From the NCBI GenBank assembly GCA_021307315.1, contig JAJSPD010000033.1, positions 186,001 to 250,000 of the forward strand: 64,000 nt of DNA, written 5' to 3'. Numbering within the stretch: position 1 is the stretch's first letter; every line of letters starts with the position of its first letter. The stretch is from Bisporella sp. PMI_857 (lineage: Eukaryota; Ascomycota; Leotiomycetes; Helotiales; Helotiaceae). The position numbers and the translations under genes are program-made. Of this stretch, positions 46,167-56,719 are shown piece after piece. The notes below the pieces were generated by a model. The model saw only the letters and a program-made list of their open reading frames with translations, did no database searches and was not told the DNA's origin.

Positions 46167-48688
46167 ATGAGCATCGGGGTTGGATTTGGCGATTTAGCCA
46201 AGTTTATTGAGATTGCAGCGAAGACGTACAAGTATGGTTTTAGTAAGGCGCAAAGGGCTCGTAAGTACCAACCTCCCAAGTGCTTGGATGTGTTGCCAGT
46301 CACTTTTAAAGACGCAAAGTTTCCTTGGGACGAAATACTAACATCTAAGCAATAGATACGCTCTATCATGAATTTGGCGACAACATTAACGGCCTAGCCT
46401 GCAACCTCGACAACCTCCAAAAGATCGTTGGCTACCTGGCAGAAAATAACAGTGGGCAGTTTTTGGACTCGCCCTACATGACCTCACTCGCCGACATCAT
46501 TGGCGACTATAGCAAAACACTCCAGGACTGCGAGAAATTCCTGAAGGACAAAGAGCGCTTCAGTTGGCAAGGCGATTTCGTCAGCAATATCGTTTGGAAC
46601 TTTTCCATCGCATCAGAAGTCCAAACGTTAAATGACCGAGTCGCCTTCCTCAATATCAAGCTCGGGACGGTTCTGGGGACGCTTGATTTGCGTATGGCGA
46701 ACCAGCTTCATATAAATATCTTCCGGATTCATAAAGATCTGGCCGTGAGGATCGAAGGAGTGCAGGACTCTATCATCCATGCTGTTCAAGCTGCAGGAGA
46801 TGGCATTCTGGACTATCTGCAGAGCCAGAATGGAAATCCTGCCGTTCCAGCAAGTTCAAGGCCCTCATCAAACACTTTCACCATTCCTCCTTTGCTACAA
46901 GGGCTCTTTGAACAGGAGGTTCAAGGTACTGATTTTGACACCGATCCGGATCGATTTCCCCTTTTGCTTGGTTTGGATGCTATTATCTATCACATTTACA
47001 CTGCAGATACCATCTCAGCAGACAGTGGGGCGATGAAGTGCGAACGACAATGGCTAGCCATCGCGAAAGCACTCTGGATACTCCCTCGAGTGAAATCAGG
47101 ACGAGGATACAAGGAAGCTTGCTCTCTGCGAGCCCCCGGCAGCTTTGAGAGGCAAATAAACGATATGGGAATGACAGTCGCTAGCTACGTCAAGTGTCTT
47201 GAGATAAGGCTCTCGGAAATGGCCAAGAACTCAGCCATGAACTCTATCATTCCAGACGACGAAACTATTCTGCAGACTTTCAGGGAAAGACCAGAGATGT
47301 GGCTCCCACTCAAAAAAGACGTTGGACCTACGCCTACCTGGGAACTTGAATACAGCGAGAACATCATGGATGCCACTCTCCGTGGCCCTTATCAAGGTTT
47401 CAACCAGTCCCTTCATCTCTTCAAACTCACGGATGTCGATCTCAAGCTCGTAATTACAGACACGCCCAAACCCAGCACCACCTCCAGGACTTCAAACTTG
47501 CGAGCGCAACAAACGAACAATATCATGAATGTCGACATCAGGCGCTCCCGTTTCATCCCGTTATACGCTGCATCCACCACCCCAATCCGCAGCGCCCTGA
47601 ACATAACATTCCAAGGCGACCATCTTGCCTCCGGCTCCAGCGCACTTGTGTTCAACAAGCGCACTGAACTCTTCAAATTCCAACATGCGATTACTGGATA
47701 CCAAGTTGTTCTAGAATCCTTCAACATTGGTGTTACTACCTACGCCGCAGCTCGAATGATCGGTGGGAGCCAGAGCGAGTATTCCGGGCAGCTTCAACTT
47801 TGGCGTGCAAAAAAGGCACAAAACTCAACCATGAATGAAAATGAAAATGGCTCATCTGCTCATACTTTCCTATCTTTCAACTCTGCGGGCTTGGCCAATG
47901 AGATTCTGCCAGTGGAATTGCCTGGATCGCCTGTTACTGCTTCTCCTCTCTCCAGCTCCCCAAGGTCTCCACGGGACAATAGAGGCTCCTCTTTCTCTCT
48001 TCCTTCCACTAGCCCCTCAGCCCGCAACAGTACCCTCCTCAGTCCTACACAAACGAACCAAAGCCGTTGGCGAGATTCGACTCTCACGGACGACTCCCGG
48101 TTTGAGTCCGTACGAAGACGAGATTCGACCTGGACAGTAAGTAGCACCGCTACCTCTGCGACAGCCGCCACTGCAATTTCACTGGCCGCGAGTGGTGCCA
48201 CGTACACCACCACTGTTGTTTCCAACGATGGCACAGTAGGTCTTATACTCGACCCGCCACGACCCTCCATCCTCGTGCTGCTCCTCCAAGAAAGGAAGAA
48301 GGTGGGCGTGAGCTATTCAACGCTGGCAGTAGAGATTGACGAAAGCACGGTCATTTGCCCATCGTCGTGCAAATGCCGCAAAGATCCCAACTCTTGTCTT
48401 CGCGTCGTTATCCAACGCTTCGGCTCTAGTGCTGCGTTGACAAGCATCAGGCAAGATGCAGGCACGGATCTCGAGAAATGGAACCTTGCTGCGTTCGGGA
48501 CGGCGCAGAGAAAGGCGTTAGAGAAAGAACAGAATGAAAGAGTGAAGGAAAGATTGACGTGGGTAGCGGTTGACTTTAGTGGAATTGAGGAAAAGAGGAC
48601 GTTTGAGAAAAGGTTTGAAAGTGTTAAGCTACTGTTGGCGAGAGAGGGAGCGGCGTATAACCGGACTAGGGCGAGGCTGCAACATTGA
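46167..48688 (+). CDS. Conserved fungal protein with a helical (HeLo-like?) N-terminus
   Basis: Exons 46167-46260 and 46356-48688 give 808 residues; the 95-nt intron has a GTAAGT donor and TACTAAC branch. The first ~45 residues (GFGDLAKFIEIAAKTYKYGFSKAQRAHTLYHEF) and the following helices resemble the amphipathic N-terminal domains of fungal STAND and cell-death proteins, yet no NACHT, NB-ARC or repeat domain follows. The middle is mixed (WLAIAKALWILPRVKSGRGY, RSRFIPLYAASTTPIRSALN), a Ser/Thr-rich run lies at ~490-590, and the C-terminal domain contains a Cys cluster (VICPSSCKCRKDPNSC) and WVAVDFSGIEEKRTFEKRFESVK. Intact. The neighbourhood of HET genes makes a role in recognition or death possible, but that is inference; function not known. 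Confidence 0.65.
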
Positions 48689-48889
48689 GGGGTGTTTGTT
48701 AGCGTGTGTGATCTTGGGTGGAGTTTGGGGTTTGGTGAGGATTGTAAGATAACGGATGGATTGGATATGGACGATACCCGGCGTTATTCTTTGCCTTCGA
48801 TTATAACAAGATGTACCTAAATCCAGGCTATTGTATAGAGTCCGTTCCCAGTGTGAGAAATGATTTGATTACTTGACTACTAGGCCTAG

Positions 48890-49132
48890 TATAACAACTC
48901 AAGGCGAACAGGGATCTCGATCCGTGGGTCTCAGGTAGAGGGACTCAAAGGCATGAACGACTGTCAATTGTTATAACTAAGAGAACAAGCTACAGGTTGA
49001 GCAGTGCTTTATATACAGGGGGCTAGCTAGGGGCCAGTGTAAGCGAGCCCTGTAGTGTCAGTCGCCAAGCTCTGGGATGCCGAGCCCTGTGGTAGCAGGG
49101 GCCAAGCTCGAGATAGGGCCAGGGCCGTGACA
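48890..49132 (+). mobile_element. Solo LTR (family L4) with CCTAG target duplication
   Basis: Runs TATAACAACTCAAGG...AGGGCCGTGACA and is flanked by CCTAG on both sides (48885-48889 and 49133-49137). The first dinucleotide is TA instead of the TG found in other copies, a G-to-A change. Contains CTTTATATACAG, the probable TATA region of the LTR. Length 243 bp. Confidence 0.9.
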
Positions 49133-49276
49133 CCTAGTAATCGAAATCGAATAGGCTTACGGGCCACTACGGGCTGTTGGCTTTTCAGTTTTTTTATTTG
49201 CGCTGTATTGCTTCTGTTAATCTCTCGCTATAAGCTTAGATATTTAAATAATAAACTCTTGGGTTAATAAGTTAAT

Positions 49277-49507
49277 TGTTGGTATAAAGTCATGTGAACG
49301 TCCTATGACGCACAGGCCACCACCTGAATGTATTTAAGTTCTCGCTCGTAGGACGTAACTTAGAACAATCAAGAACAAGTCAACCACCTACAACGAGCAT
49401 ATATAGCACTGCGCTGAGATGGCGGTGCTACGTGCCCCGTGGGTAACCGACTTAAGCTATTGCAAGTCATCATTACGAAGAAGGTATCACAGAGAGTGAT
49501 ACCAACA
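49277..49507 (+). mobile_element. Solo LTR (family L6) with TTAAT target duplication
   Basis: 231 bp with inverted ends TGTTGGTAT...ATACCAACA and flanking TTAAT (49272-49276 and 49508-49512). A fragment of the same family in reverse orientation ends the HET pseudogene region at 15485-15645. Confidence 0.9.
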
Positions 49508-49957
49508 TTAATAGTTAGTTGCATTATTGTTGCTAACAACTAACTTGTCTTGTAGTTCATTTCAAGACTTCCCGGGCTCCCCAAGCTATAATTTCACTGA
49601 ATCAGTTTGACTAAATCGATTTGACTCTTTCGCCTATTTGACCGGGATTATTTGTATGGGGGCTTGAATCAGTTTGACTCAAACTGGGCCAACCCTTATT
49701 CCGGTAGATTTGGCCTTGCAAAAGTTGGTTGTGGCATTGAGTTTCTGATAGGAACTATTTGAGGATTTCGCAATTACAAACAATTAAAGACACTCTATTA
49801 GTGTCAAGCCCTAAAAAACAACATCTCCGAGATAAGGTATGTCAAATCTTCAAGAGCTTACAGCTTTTGTACAAGTCTGCGGTCTACTAACCCCAGAAAT
49901 TCAGATCAAGATACGCATACCTGGTTGCTAGTTCGCTTAGCCAACCTTCGCCGAGTA
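49508..49957. other. Intergenic stretch
   Basis: AT-rich, with repeated TTTGACT motifs (for example 49607-49680). No gene recognised. Confidence 0.35.
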
Positions 49958-51315
49958 TCAGATAATAGTAACCACAGTCTCCGCACAGTCTTCAAGCCAA
50001 TCTTCAGACGTCCGAAGAATCACCCCAGCTCTTCTATATTCCCCCTTCACCTCAGTCGGTACCAAAGCCAGCCCCATAGCTTCCGCAAAGTTTCGAGAAC
50101 CAAACTTCTCAGTATCGAGTTGAATGCAGTGCACAGTCCTTCCAGGGTCACCAAGATTTAGACATAACCTTGGACAAAAGATCTCTACTTCAGCCGCCTT
50201 CTGTCTCCTAATCCCATCGAACGATTCCAACACATCGACTTGTTGTTTCATCAGCCATCATGACATCGAGGGCCTGCTGTGTTTTCCACACAATGGTACT
50301 GTCGTTGTCAAGAGAACAACACAATGTGCGGTCCTTGCCAAGCGATATTGCTGCTTTCAATCGGCATTTGATTCGAATAAAGCCTCCTGAAGCTTCACCG
50401 TACGGATTCAAGCCGCATCTTTGAACGCTGACCTCCAGGATCCCGGAAGCGCTGTGTTTGTCTAACTCAAAGCCACCCTTATGAGTTGGCATACTGACTG
50501 CGCTATTGATAGATGCCCACGACCAGCTTGGCGCTAGATACGCCCGTGGCCGTTTCCCAAACAGCAACCCGCGTGCCCACCATAGAAGCGAGAGTAAGAG
50601 ATTGGAGGCATTCCACAGGCCAGCGTTGTATTGCGTATCTTCGATCGTCTCCTGCATCGATTCTTTCAAATTAAAGCACATTCTTTCAGCTAATCCAGAG
50701 AGCGCTAGTAGCCTGTCTAACTCTTTAGTCAAGTTGAACGGACTATACTCAGTAACGATGTTCTCCCACACAGACGCCAGCGTATGTTCTGGTAGCGTGT
50801 CTATTCTAAGGAGGGCATTTTCCGAAGCATAGAGATCTGGAAGAGTAGGAAGACGCCACCCCCTAGTGTACCTTGTTGTTCCAGGAAATTTCAATACACC
50901 GCCGTCTGATGCCATTTACAGAAAGATGGGGTTTCCGAATAGAGAGCATTCGTTCCTGGTACGCCCAGCCTCTTGTTCGCAGGGCGGGCTCATCAAGAAA
51001 ATACCACTCTGTGAGAGCGCGGGGCGTGAAGTAGATGATGTGGTGATTTGATGGTCTTGAGCCCGATTTCTTAAGGAAGAATGGCTTCTCTCGACCCTCA
51101 CGCGGTTCGTGGAGCCGAAATCCCTCATTCATGCCAAGGCAGGCTCGACTGCTAACATAAATAGAGATCTGGAATATACTTGGGCCATTGTACGACATTC
51201 CCGTTGCCAGTCCTTGGGGGAATCCTGGATGATGCATATGTGATACCATCAACTTTTGGCGGGGTAATCTACGATCAAATCCCTGATCCACATAACGGGC
51301 CGGCCGCAAGTCCAA
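49958..51315 (-). pseudogene. HET-domain protein gene, 5'-truncated and frameshifted
   Basis: On the minus strand the first fragment (51315-50863) carries RGWAYQERMLSIRKPHLSVN, the third HET block, preceded by FTPRALTEWYFLDEPALRT. A frameshift near 50870-50900 leads to the second fragment (to 50208) with WENIVTEYSPFNLTKELDRLLALSGLAER and LAPSWSWASINSAV. Another shift near 50240 leads to VHCIQLDTEKFGSRNFAEAM and SEDWLEDCAETVVTII, stop at 49958. The first two HET blocks (LSHCWG, WIDSLCIxQ) are missing: 37 bp upstream begins a solo LTR at 51352. Truncated and frameshifted, hence non-functional. Confidence 0.8.
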
Positions 51316-51351
51316 ATGATAAGCTACTGTAGTACCTAATAGTCAGCTGAT

Positions 51352-51639
51352 TGTCACGGCCCTGGCCCTATCTCGAGCTTGGCGCCAGACACCACAGAGC
51401 CCGGTAGAGCTTGGCCCCTGCTACCACAGGGCTCGGCATCCCAGAGCTTGGCGACTGACGCTACAGGGCTCGCTTACACTGGCCCCTGGCCAGCCTCCTG
51501 TATATAAAGCACTACTCTCCTTTCCTTCTTCTGCCTGTAGCTTGTTCTCTTAGTTATAACAATTGATAGTTGTTCACACCTTTGAGTCCTTCTACCTAGA
51601 TCTACAGATCGAGATCCCTGTTCAGCTTGAGTTGTTACA
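51352..51639 (-). mobile_element. Solo LTR (family L4)
   Basis: 288 bp, reading TGTAACAACTCAAGC...AGGGCCGTGACA on the minus strand. Flanks CTGAT and TCGAG do not match. It marks the point where the HET pseudogene loses its 5' half. Confidence 0.85.
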
Positions 51640-51660
51640 TCGAGGAGAGCAGGCTATATA

Positions 51661-51955
51661 GTAGTAGTAGTTTTATCACGCCTAGCTAAGCCTAGAAGGC
51701 CCTAGTCTATATTACATAATATACATTTCCTTCGGTTTCCAATGCCTCCTTGATGCTATATATACACGAGGCGCGCTGAGAGCTCGGCTAATGTAGGTCA
51801 CGTGTGCTTCGGAGCACGGGACGTGACAGTTAGCACGGGACCAGCTGGCGTGGCTGAAGGAGGCATTGGAAACTGGAGGAAATATATTATGTAATATAGA
51901 CTAAGGCCCTCTAGGCTTGGCCGGGCGTAATAAAACTACTACTACTACCACTACC
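51661..51955. repeat. Inverted repeat with ~90-bp arms
   Basis: The left arm 51661-51750 (TAGTAGTAGTTTTATCACGC ... GGTTTCCAATGCCTCCTT) is repeated in reverse at 51866-51955, with a spacer of about 115 bp. Both arms contain TCTATATTACATAATATA. The right arm runs straight into the L8 LTR. It may be two opposed ends of a retroelement or a fold-back element. Confidence 0.75.
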
Positions 51956-51956
51956 A

Positions 51957-52121
51957 CCGGCTCGCGTGTGTTCCCTAATTGGGACTAGCAGAACATGGCC
52001 TGAGAACCTACTTAGTTGAGAGCGTTTTCCCAGAGCTCCACCTCTTCTCCTTAGTTTAGTATTTTCGTATTGAAGCACCTACAACCCGCCTTTCCAGGCT
52101 TATAGGACCGTGTTCGTGACA
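51957..52121 (+). repeat. Family L8 LTR, adjoining the HET gene start
   Basis: Very similar to 26030-26191 (CTAATTGGGACTAG, CCTACTTAGTTGAGAG-like and a terminal CCGTGTTCGTGACA). Its 3' end lies 27 bp before the proposed ATG of the following HET gene, so it would supply that gene's promoter or leader. Confidence 0.7.
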
Positions 52122-52148
52122 GCGGAAGCCTTGCGCCTGCGCCTAGAT

Positions 52149-54459
52149 ATGGATCCGTCGGATTCGGAAAGTTATCAGATCGGCTGGTTTGAGGACCCGG
52201 CTCTAGGTATGCGTAGTAGGCTGTTGAAGTTAGGCAGAGCAGCTTTACTGATGGGCTTAAGAGGGCATTTTTGGACGACGACTTTTGGTCCTTAGACCAG
52301 ACAAACAGTACTGCGAGTACTGCAAAGAGCGAGACATGCCATGTGTCTCCCCATTTATGACTTATCTTTACCCCTTCAAAGTATTTTGCTCCGCAACTTG
52401 TGTATTCAACAAGTGGGAGTCAGAATATGGCCAAAAATACCATGTATCTATCTGCGAAATCGAGCAGCTAACCTCCGCGGCCAGATTGACTCTATTTGGC
52501 CGCTTTTTCAAAGACATGCAAGACAGCTCAAAAGATCCTGAATGTCTTATTGAGCGTATCAAGGAAATCGATAGGAGGATAGGCGACAAGTTTCTAGTCC
52601 GAGCAGACTTGATTAGGAACTCGGTCCTTCGAATAGCACGGCTAACGCAAGCTCCACCGTCGTCAAACTTAAGTTTGGATATCAATTATGTTGACATTGG
52701 TGATATGAGTTATCCAACAAGGCAACTCCAACTGAACGAAAGACTCGGTCAGTTAGCCCAACACTTTAGCGGGTCTTGGACCACCAACCAGTCAATATCA
52801 GTCAAAGCATCTAGTTCAGTAAACGACGCAGTTTCATTTATCGCGGTCAGTTATTGCTGGCACAGCCAGGACTGGAATGTCGTCTCCAGTATCCGTGATC
52901 CTGACAAACCAAATTCAATATATCGGTCTCCTATATCACAAAAAATGTTAGACGCCATCAGCTTGTTGCGTAGAGATGACTCCGAGGGCATTTGGATAGA
53001 CCAGTTATGTATCAACCAAACGGAATCAGAGGAAAAGTGCAGTGCCGTAGCGTCTATGGATATTGTCTACAATAGCGCGAGACTAGTCGCTATAGTATTC
53101 GAGGACGTCGAGCTATCGCACAACGACATACGAGTCTGGAGACGACTCAGAGAGGAACGGCAGAGAGCCAGGGCCAAGAATCCGCAAAAGTCTTTCACTG
53201 TCCCGCTAGAAACAGCTTATATAACCAACAGAATAATGACCCAATTATCGTCTGCGAGATGGGTTTCTCGGGCTTGGTGCTTTCAAGAATATCTCGTTGC
53301 TCAAAGATGTATATTCATGGTTCCGTGCGACGGCGACATTATTGTAATATCACCAACCGTTTTGCAAAGGGCATTAGATTATCGGAGAGGCATCTCGACT
53401 GGATCGATGGCGGCAACCTATAATCTTACCCAAGGGTTTACATATAGGTTTTATGCTGAGAAAGGTTACAAATCCCTGGTAGATCTTCTGGTACATCTGA
53501 ACCTCCGACATTCTACTTTTCTCACAGATAAGCTGTCCCTGGCACTCAATATTTATGGAGTCAATCTAGCATACAATGGCACTCCATTGACGAAAGACGA
53601 GTTTTGCTACACCTGCATAGTTATAGCGCTCGCAAAAGGAGATGCTGGCTTCCTTTGTAACCCTGGGCCACAACTCCAACTGGGAGGATTGGGAAGAAAA
53701 TCGTGGGCGCGGTGGCCACTTCTCGATCGATTTCTTAACGCATCGCAGAAGCCGTGCTCGAAATCTTTGAAGGTGATTGGCCCATACGCCATGTCAATAG
53801 ACCTATACGTACTCGAAGATCTCGTTCGTCACCCGTCTCAGAGTTCATTTGACACTGCTTCACACTTCTTTCAGACCGAGGAAGCAGCAACTGTACTCGC
53901 GTGTCTCACCCTCGGTTTCCGCAAAACTTCTGAGCACTTTGTAAGCTCATTGGCCGTGGCATTAGATTGTGGCCTAGATTACATACAGTCAGTATGTCAA
54001 ATCGTGGACCGGAATTTTGGCCAAAAGAAATCTGGGTTGAGGTGGGCATTGCGTGATACGAAGGCTCTATCAAAACGTGTATTGCAGTTGCTTATGCCTG
54101 AGATTACATTCAAGGCTCACCATATCGTTGAGATGGAGACTTTAGCGGAGCGCATGCTTGAGTTTGTGCTTATTCTGTTTGCCTTTGAGCTGCCCCTGGG
54201 AGCGGTGACACGCATCAGCAATTTCTCTTCTGCAGTTGCCTTTACACCTGGGCCGCCTGGGACAATTGCTGCAGTTCCAGATGGATTGGCACGCCCTGAA
54301 CACATGCTAGAGAATAGGCTTTGGTTCCTTAAGCCTGATAAAGATGAAGATGGAATAAGTTGGACAGTTGTTGGTCATGGACTTCTGTTTGCACCAACAG
54401 TGTTGGGCGAGGCAGAAGGACTGGTGACATTGCGGAAAGCACAGTGTATTGTCGGCTGA
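52149..54459 (+). CDS. HET-domain protein, long form
   Basis: The main frame is open from 52261 to 54459 but its first ATG is at 52336. A GTATGC...TTAAG intron (52207-52261) joins it to a short upstream exon starting at ATG 52149 (MDPSDSESYQIGWFEDPAL), giving 751 residues. The N-terminus has a Cys pattern (CEYCKERDMPC, FCSATC) that may bind zinc. The HET core begins at about residue 215 with FIAVSYCWHSQDW, then GIWIDQLCINQTESEEKCSAV and ARWVSRAWCFQEYLVAQRC, a diverged HET type with YCW rather than HCWG. The ~380-residue C-terminus has no domain I can name. Intact. With an L8 LTR ending 27 bp before the ATG, either the LTR drives transcription or a longer native 5' end was lost. Confidence 0.8.
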
Positions 54460-54698
54460 AGAGCAAACTTATCTGCGTGGAATAACCCTCCACAGAGTCC
54501 AGATGGTAGACGCCTCGAGGCATCTGAAATTGTTCTCTCGTAAACTCTCATACACTACATCTGGATAGAGGGGGTGATCGTCTCTGGGAAGTTAGTCAAA
54601 TCTTGCTTCATATACCGGTACTCCTCTCCCAAGAAAGGTGGAAGGACGCCATCGAAGGCAACAATGCGCCCTTCTGTGAGTGATTTCAGCTGGGCCTT
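54460..54698. other. 3' flank of the HET gene
   Basis: No gene recognised. Confidence 0.3.
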
Positions 54699-55345
54699 TT
54701 ACGCTTGGAGGGCAGCCTTATGACGTTGAATAGCTTTGATGCCAGCCTCATCTCGTAGACTCCTATCCTTACGACGCTGTTCGTCTTGTACACTTCTAGT
54801 AACTTGTCTCTGAATAACTCCTAGAGACATTTGATTCCTTTGTCTTTCTATCCGCTCTCGAAGAAGCGCACCTTCTGCCTTCCTCGCCCGGATAGCTGAC
54901 TCCTGTTCCCGCTTTTCGGCTCGCCGCAATTCTTTCTCTTGATTGCATAACACCTTTTATGCTCGGCCTCTCTAAGCTTCGCCATATTACGGTGCTCAGC
55001 CTCTTGAGCCTTCTTTATTTTGGCAGCAGCTTTATGGCGTGCAAATGCCTCCAGGCCAGCTCGATCCCAGACCTCTCTCTCTCTACGACGCTGGTCTCGT
55101 TGCTCGAGAGAAAGTAACCCTTTCTGCCCCCTCTCTTTTATCTTTAGCAGCCTACGCTCCTCTGCGAGCCGATTCTTCTTCCTAATCCTCGCCAGTTTAC
55201 GACTACGGAATACGGCTTTGTTACAATTATGGGAGATGTCTAAGTATGCACAGAATTTGATTTGCTTAAAGTCGAAGAACCTATCATTTTTCTCGGGACG
55301 GTGGGTTTTTCGCCACGCGGGGATGGACGTTATAGAACCAACCAT
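54699..55345 (-). pseudogene. Highly charged coiled-coil protein remnant
   Basis: On the minus strand, frame 55345-54848 reads RKLARIRKKNRLAEERRLLK, then RRREREVWDRAGLEAFARHKAA and AEHRNMAKLREAEHKRCY; a frameshift near 54950 continues it as LRRAEKREQESAIRARKAEG and RSLRDEAGIKAIQRHKAALQA, stop at 54699. The two segments DRAGLEAFARHKAA and DEAGIKAIQRHKAAL look like copies of one repeat. Charged coiled tails of this kind occur at the C-terminus of some transposases, and transposon remnants lie on both sides, but no catalytic motif is present. Identity unknown. Confidence 0.4.
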
Positions 55346-55538
55346 AGTTATTCAATAAAGTCCTCACAGCTTGTACTAATCAATCATTTGTTTTCATGCA
55401 AAAGTGACCACTGTTTGCAATCTGATTAATACACCTTATATTCTATGTAACACTAGTACTAATACATTATTTGTGCTAATACATGGTTACGGCGATAGGT
55501 TCTGAATCTGGATGCATTATTCCGATGACGATGATCAG

Positions 55539-55982
55539 TGTAACAACTCAAGCTGAACAGGGATCTCGATCCGTAGATCTAGGTAGAAGGACTCAAAGGT
55601 GTGAACAACTACCAATTGTTATAACTAAGAGAACAAGCTACAGGCAGAAGAAGGGAAGGAAAGCAGTGCTTTATATACAGGAGGCTGGCCAGGGGCCAGT
55701 GTAAGCGAGCCCTGTAGCGTCAGTCGCCAAGCTCTACCGGGCTCTGTGGTGTCTGGCGCTGACAGAACGAGAAAATACTCAATGATAAGCAGGAGGAATT
55801 GGGGATGCCTTCAGGATCTCTATTGTTGTCTATATGTGTAATAATACAGAAATTGTAGAACTGTGTGTGTGTGTGAAAAGTCTTCCGCGCTAGCGTTCCC
55901 CACTTAGTCAGGGACATGTCAGCTACCTAGATTCTCAAATCCTGACAGGCGCCAAGCTCGAGATAGGGCCAGGGCCGTGACA
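55539..55982 (+). mobile_element. Solo LTR (family L4) containing a nested element
   Basis: Begins TGTAACAACTCAAGC and ends AGGGCCGTGACA like the other L4 copies, but is split at 55759 by a 188-bp insertion. Removing the insertion and one duplicated GGCGC restores the sequence seen in the copy at 51352-51639. Flanks ATCAG and CTCGA do not match. Confidence 0.85.
55760..55947. mobile_element. Short TG...CA insertion (solo-LTR-like) with GGCGC duplication
   Basis: 188 bp starting TGACAGAACG and ending AAATCCTGACA, flanked by GGCGC (55755-55759 and 55948-55952). A GT-dinucleotide run lies near 55862-55874. Size, TG...CA ends and a 5-bp duplication fit a small solo LTR (family L5); no second copy was seen in the window. 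Confidence 0.8.
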
Positions 55983-56180
55983 CTCGAGCTCCTCTTCCTT
56001 CCTCAGCTATAGATTCTCGTATGATACCACCGTTGCCCTCTGTATCTGTAGATCCACAGCGCGTGTCGTGACACAACCCAGTCTTTTCCTACAAGCTGGC
56101 CACGTAGCTTTTTTGCAAAGTTTTTGACGATTTTACAGTTGGAGGCATTTGGCGCAAGCTTAAATAATTAATCCTATCAA
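55983..56180. other. Spacer between LTR and transposase fragment
   Basis: No gene recognised. Confidence 0.3.
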
Positions 56181-56387
56181 CTAAAACTTGCTCTGCAGCA
56201 GTTGTAAAACACTGGTGTGTTTCGAGTTCGCAACAGTTTTATATTCTGTAATTCCCTTCATTCTATTTCTGATCGACGTAGGGTCCACTTCAAAGGTTTT
56301 TGCTGCCTGGTTAGCATTCTTATGCCTCCCTGATTGGATAAAACTAATCGCCTTGTCAATAGCACTCGATTTGCTGTAGATAGCCAT
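56181..56387 (-). pseudogene. Pogo-like transposase, N-terminal helix-turn-helix fragment
   Basis: From ATG 56387 on the minus strand: MAIYSKSSAIDKAISFIQSG, then RHKNANQAAKTFEVDPTSIR, a Psq-type DNA-binding helix-turn-helix as found at the start of Pogo/Fot1-like transposases. It stops at 56181, and its upstream side runs into a family-L4 LTR remnant. No catalytic part is found nearby. Confidence 0.6.
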
Positions 56388-56504
56388 TTTTGAAGTTGTT
56401 GCGTGATCATTCATTAGTGTGCGGTTTTGGGGTTTTGGTGCGGGACCTCGGTTATGTTTTTTATTAAGCGAAAACATACCTGGCCTTGTCTCGCTTAAAG
56501 CTCC

Positions 56505-56719
56505 TTGGGGCTCGGCCTTTTAGGGCTCGGCCCCTGACACCACAGGGCTCGCTTACACTAGCCCCTTGCCAATATCCTGTATATAAAGCACTGCTTTCAT
56601 TCCCTTCCTCTGTCCGTAGCTTGTTCTTTTTGTTATAACGATTGATAGTCGTTCACACCTTTAAGTCCCTTTTCCTGAGACCTACGGATCGAGATCCCTG
56701 TTCGCCTTGAGTTGTTACA
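56505..56719 (-). repeat. LTR fragment, family L4
   Basis: On the minus strand it begins TGTAACAACTCAAGG and shares the block with the TATATA box and GAGCCCTGTGG-type repeats; the 3' end (AGGGCCGTGACA) is missing or too diverged. Confidence 0.75.
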
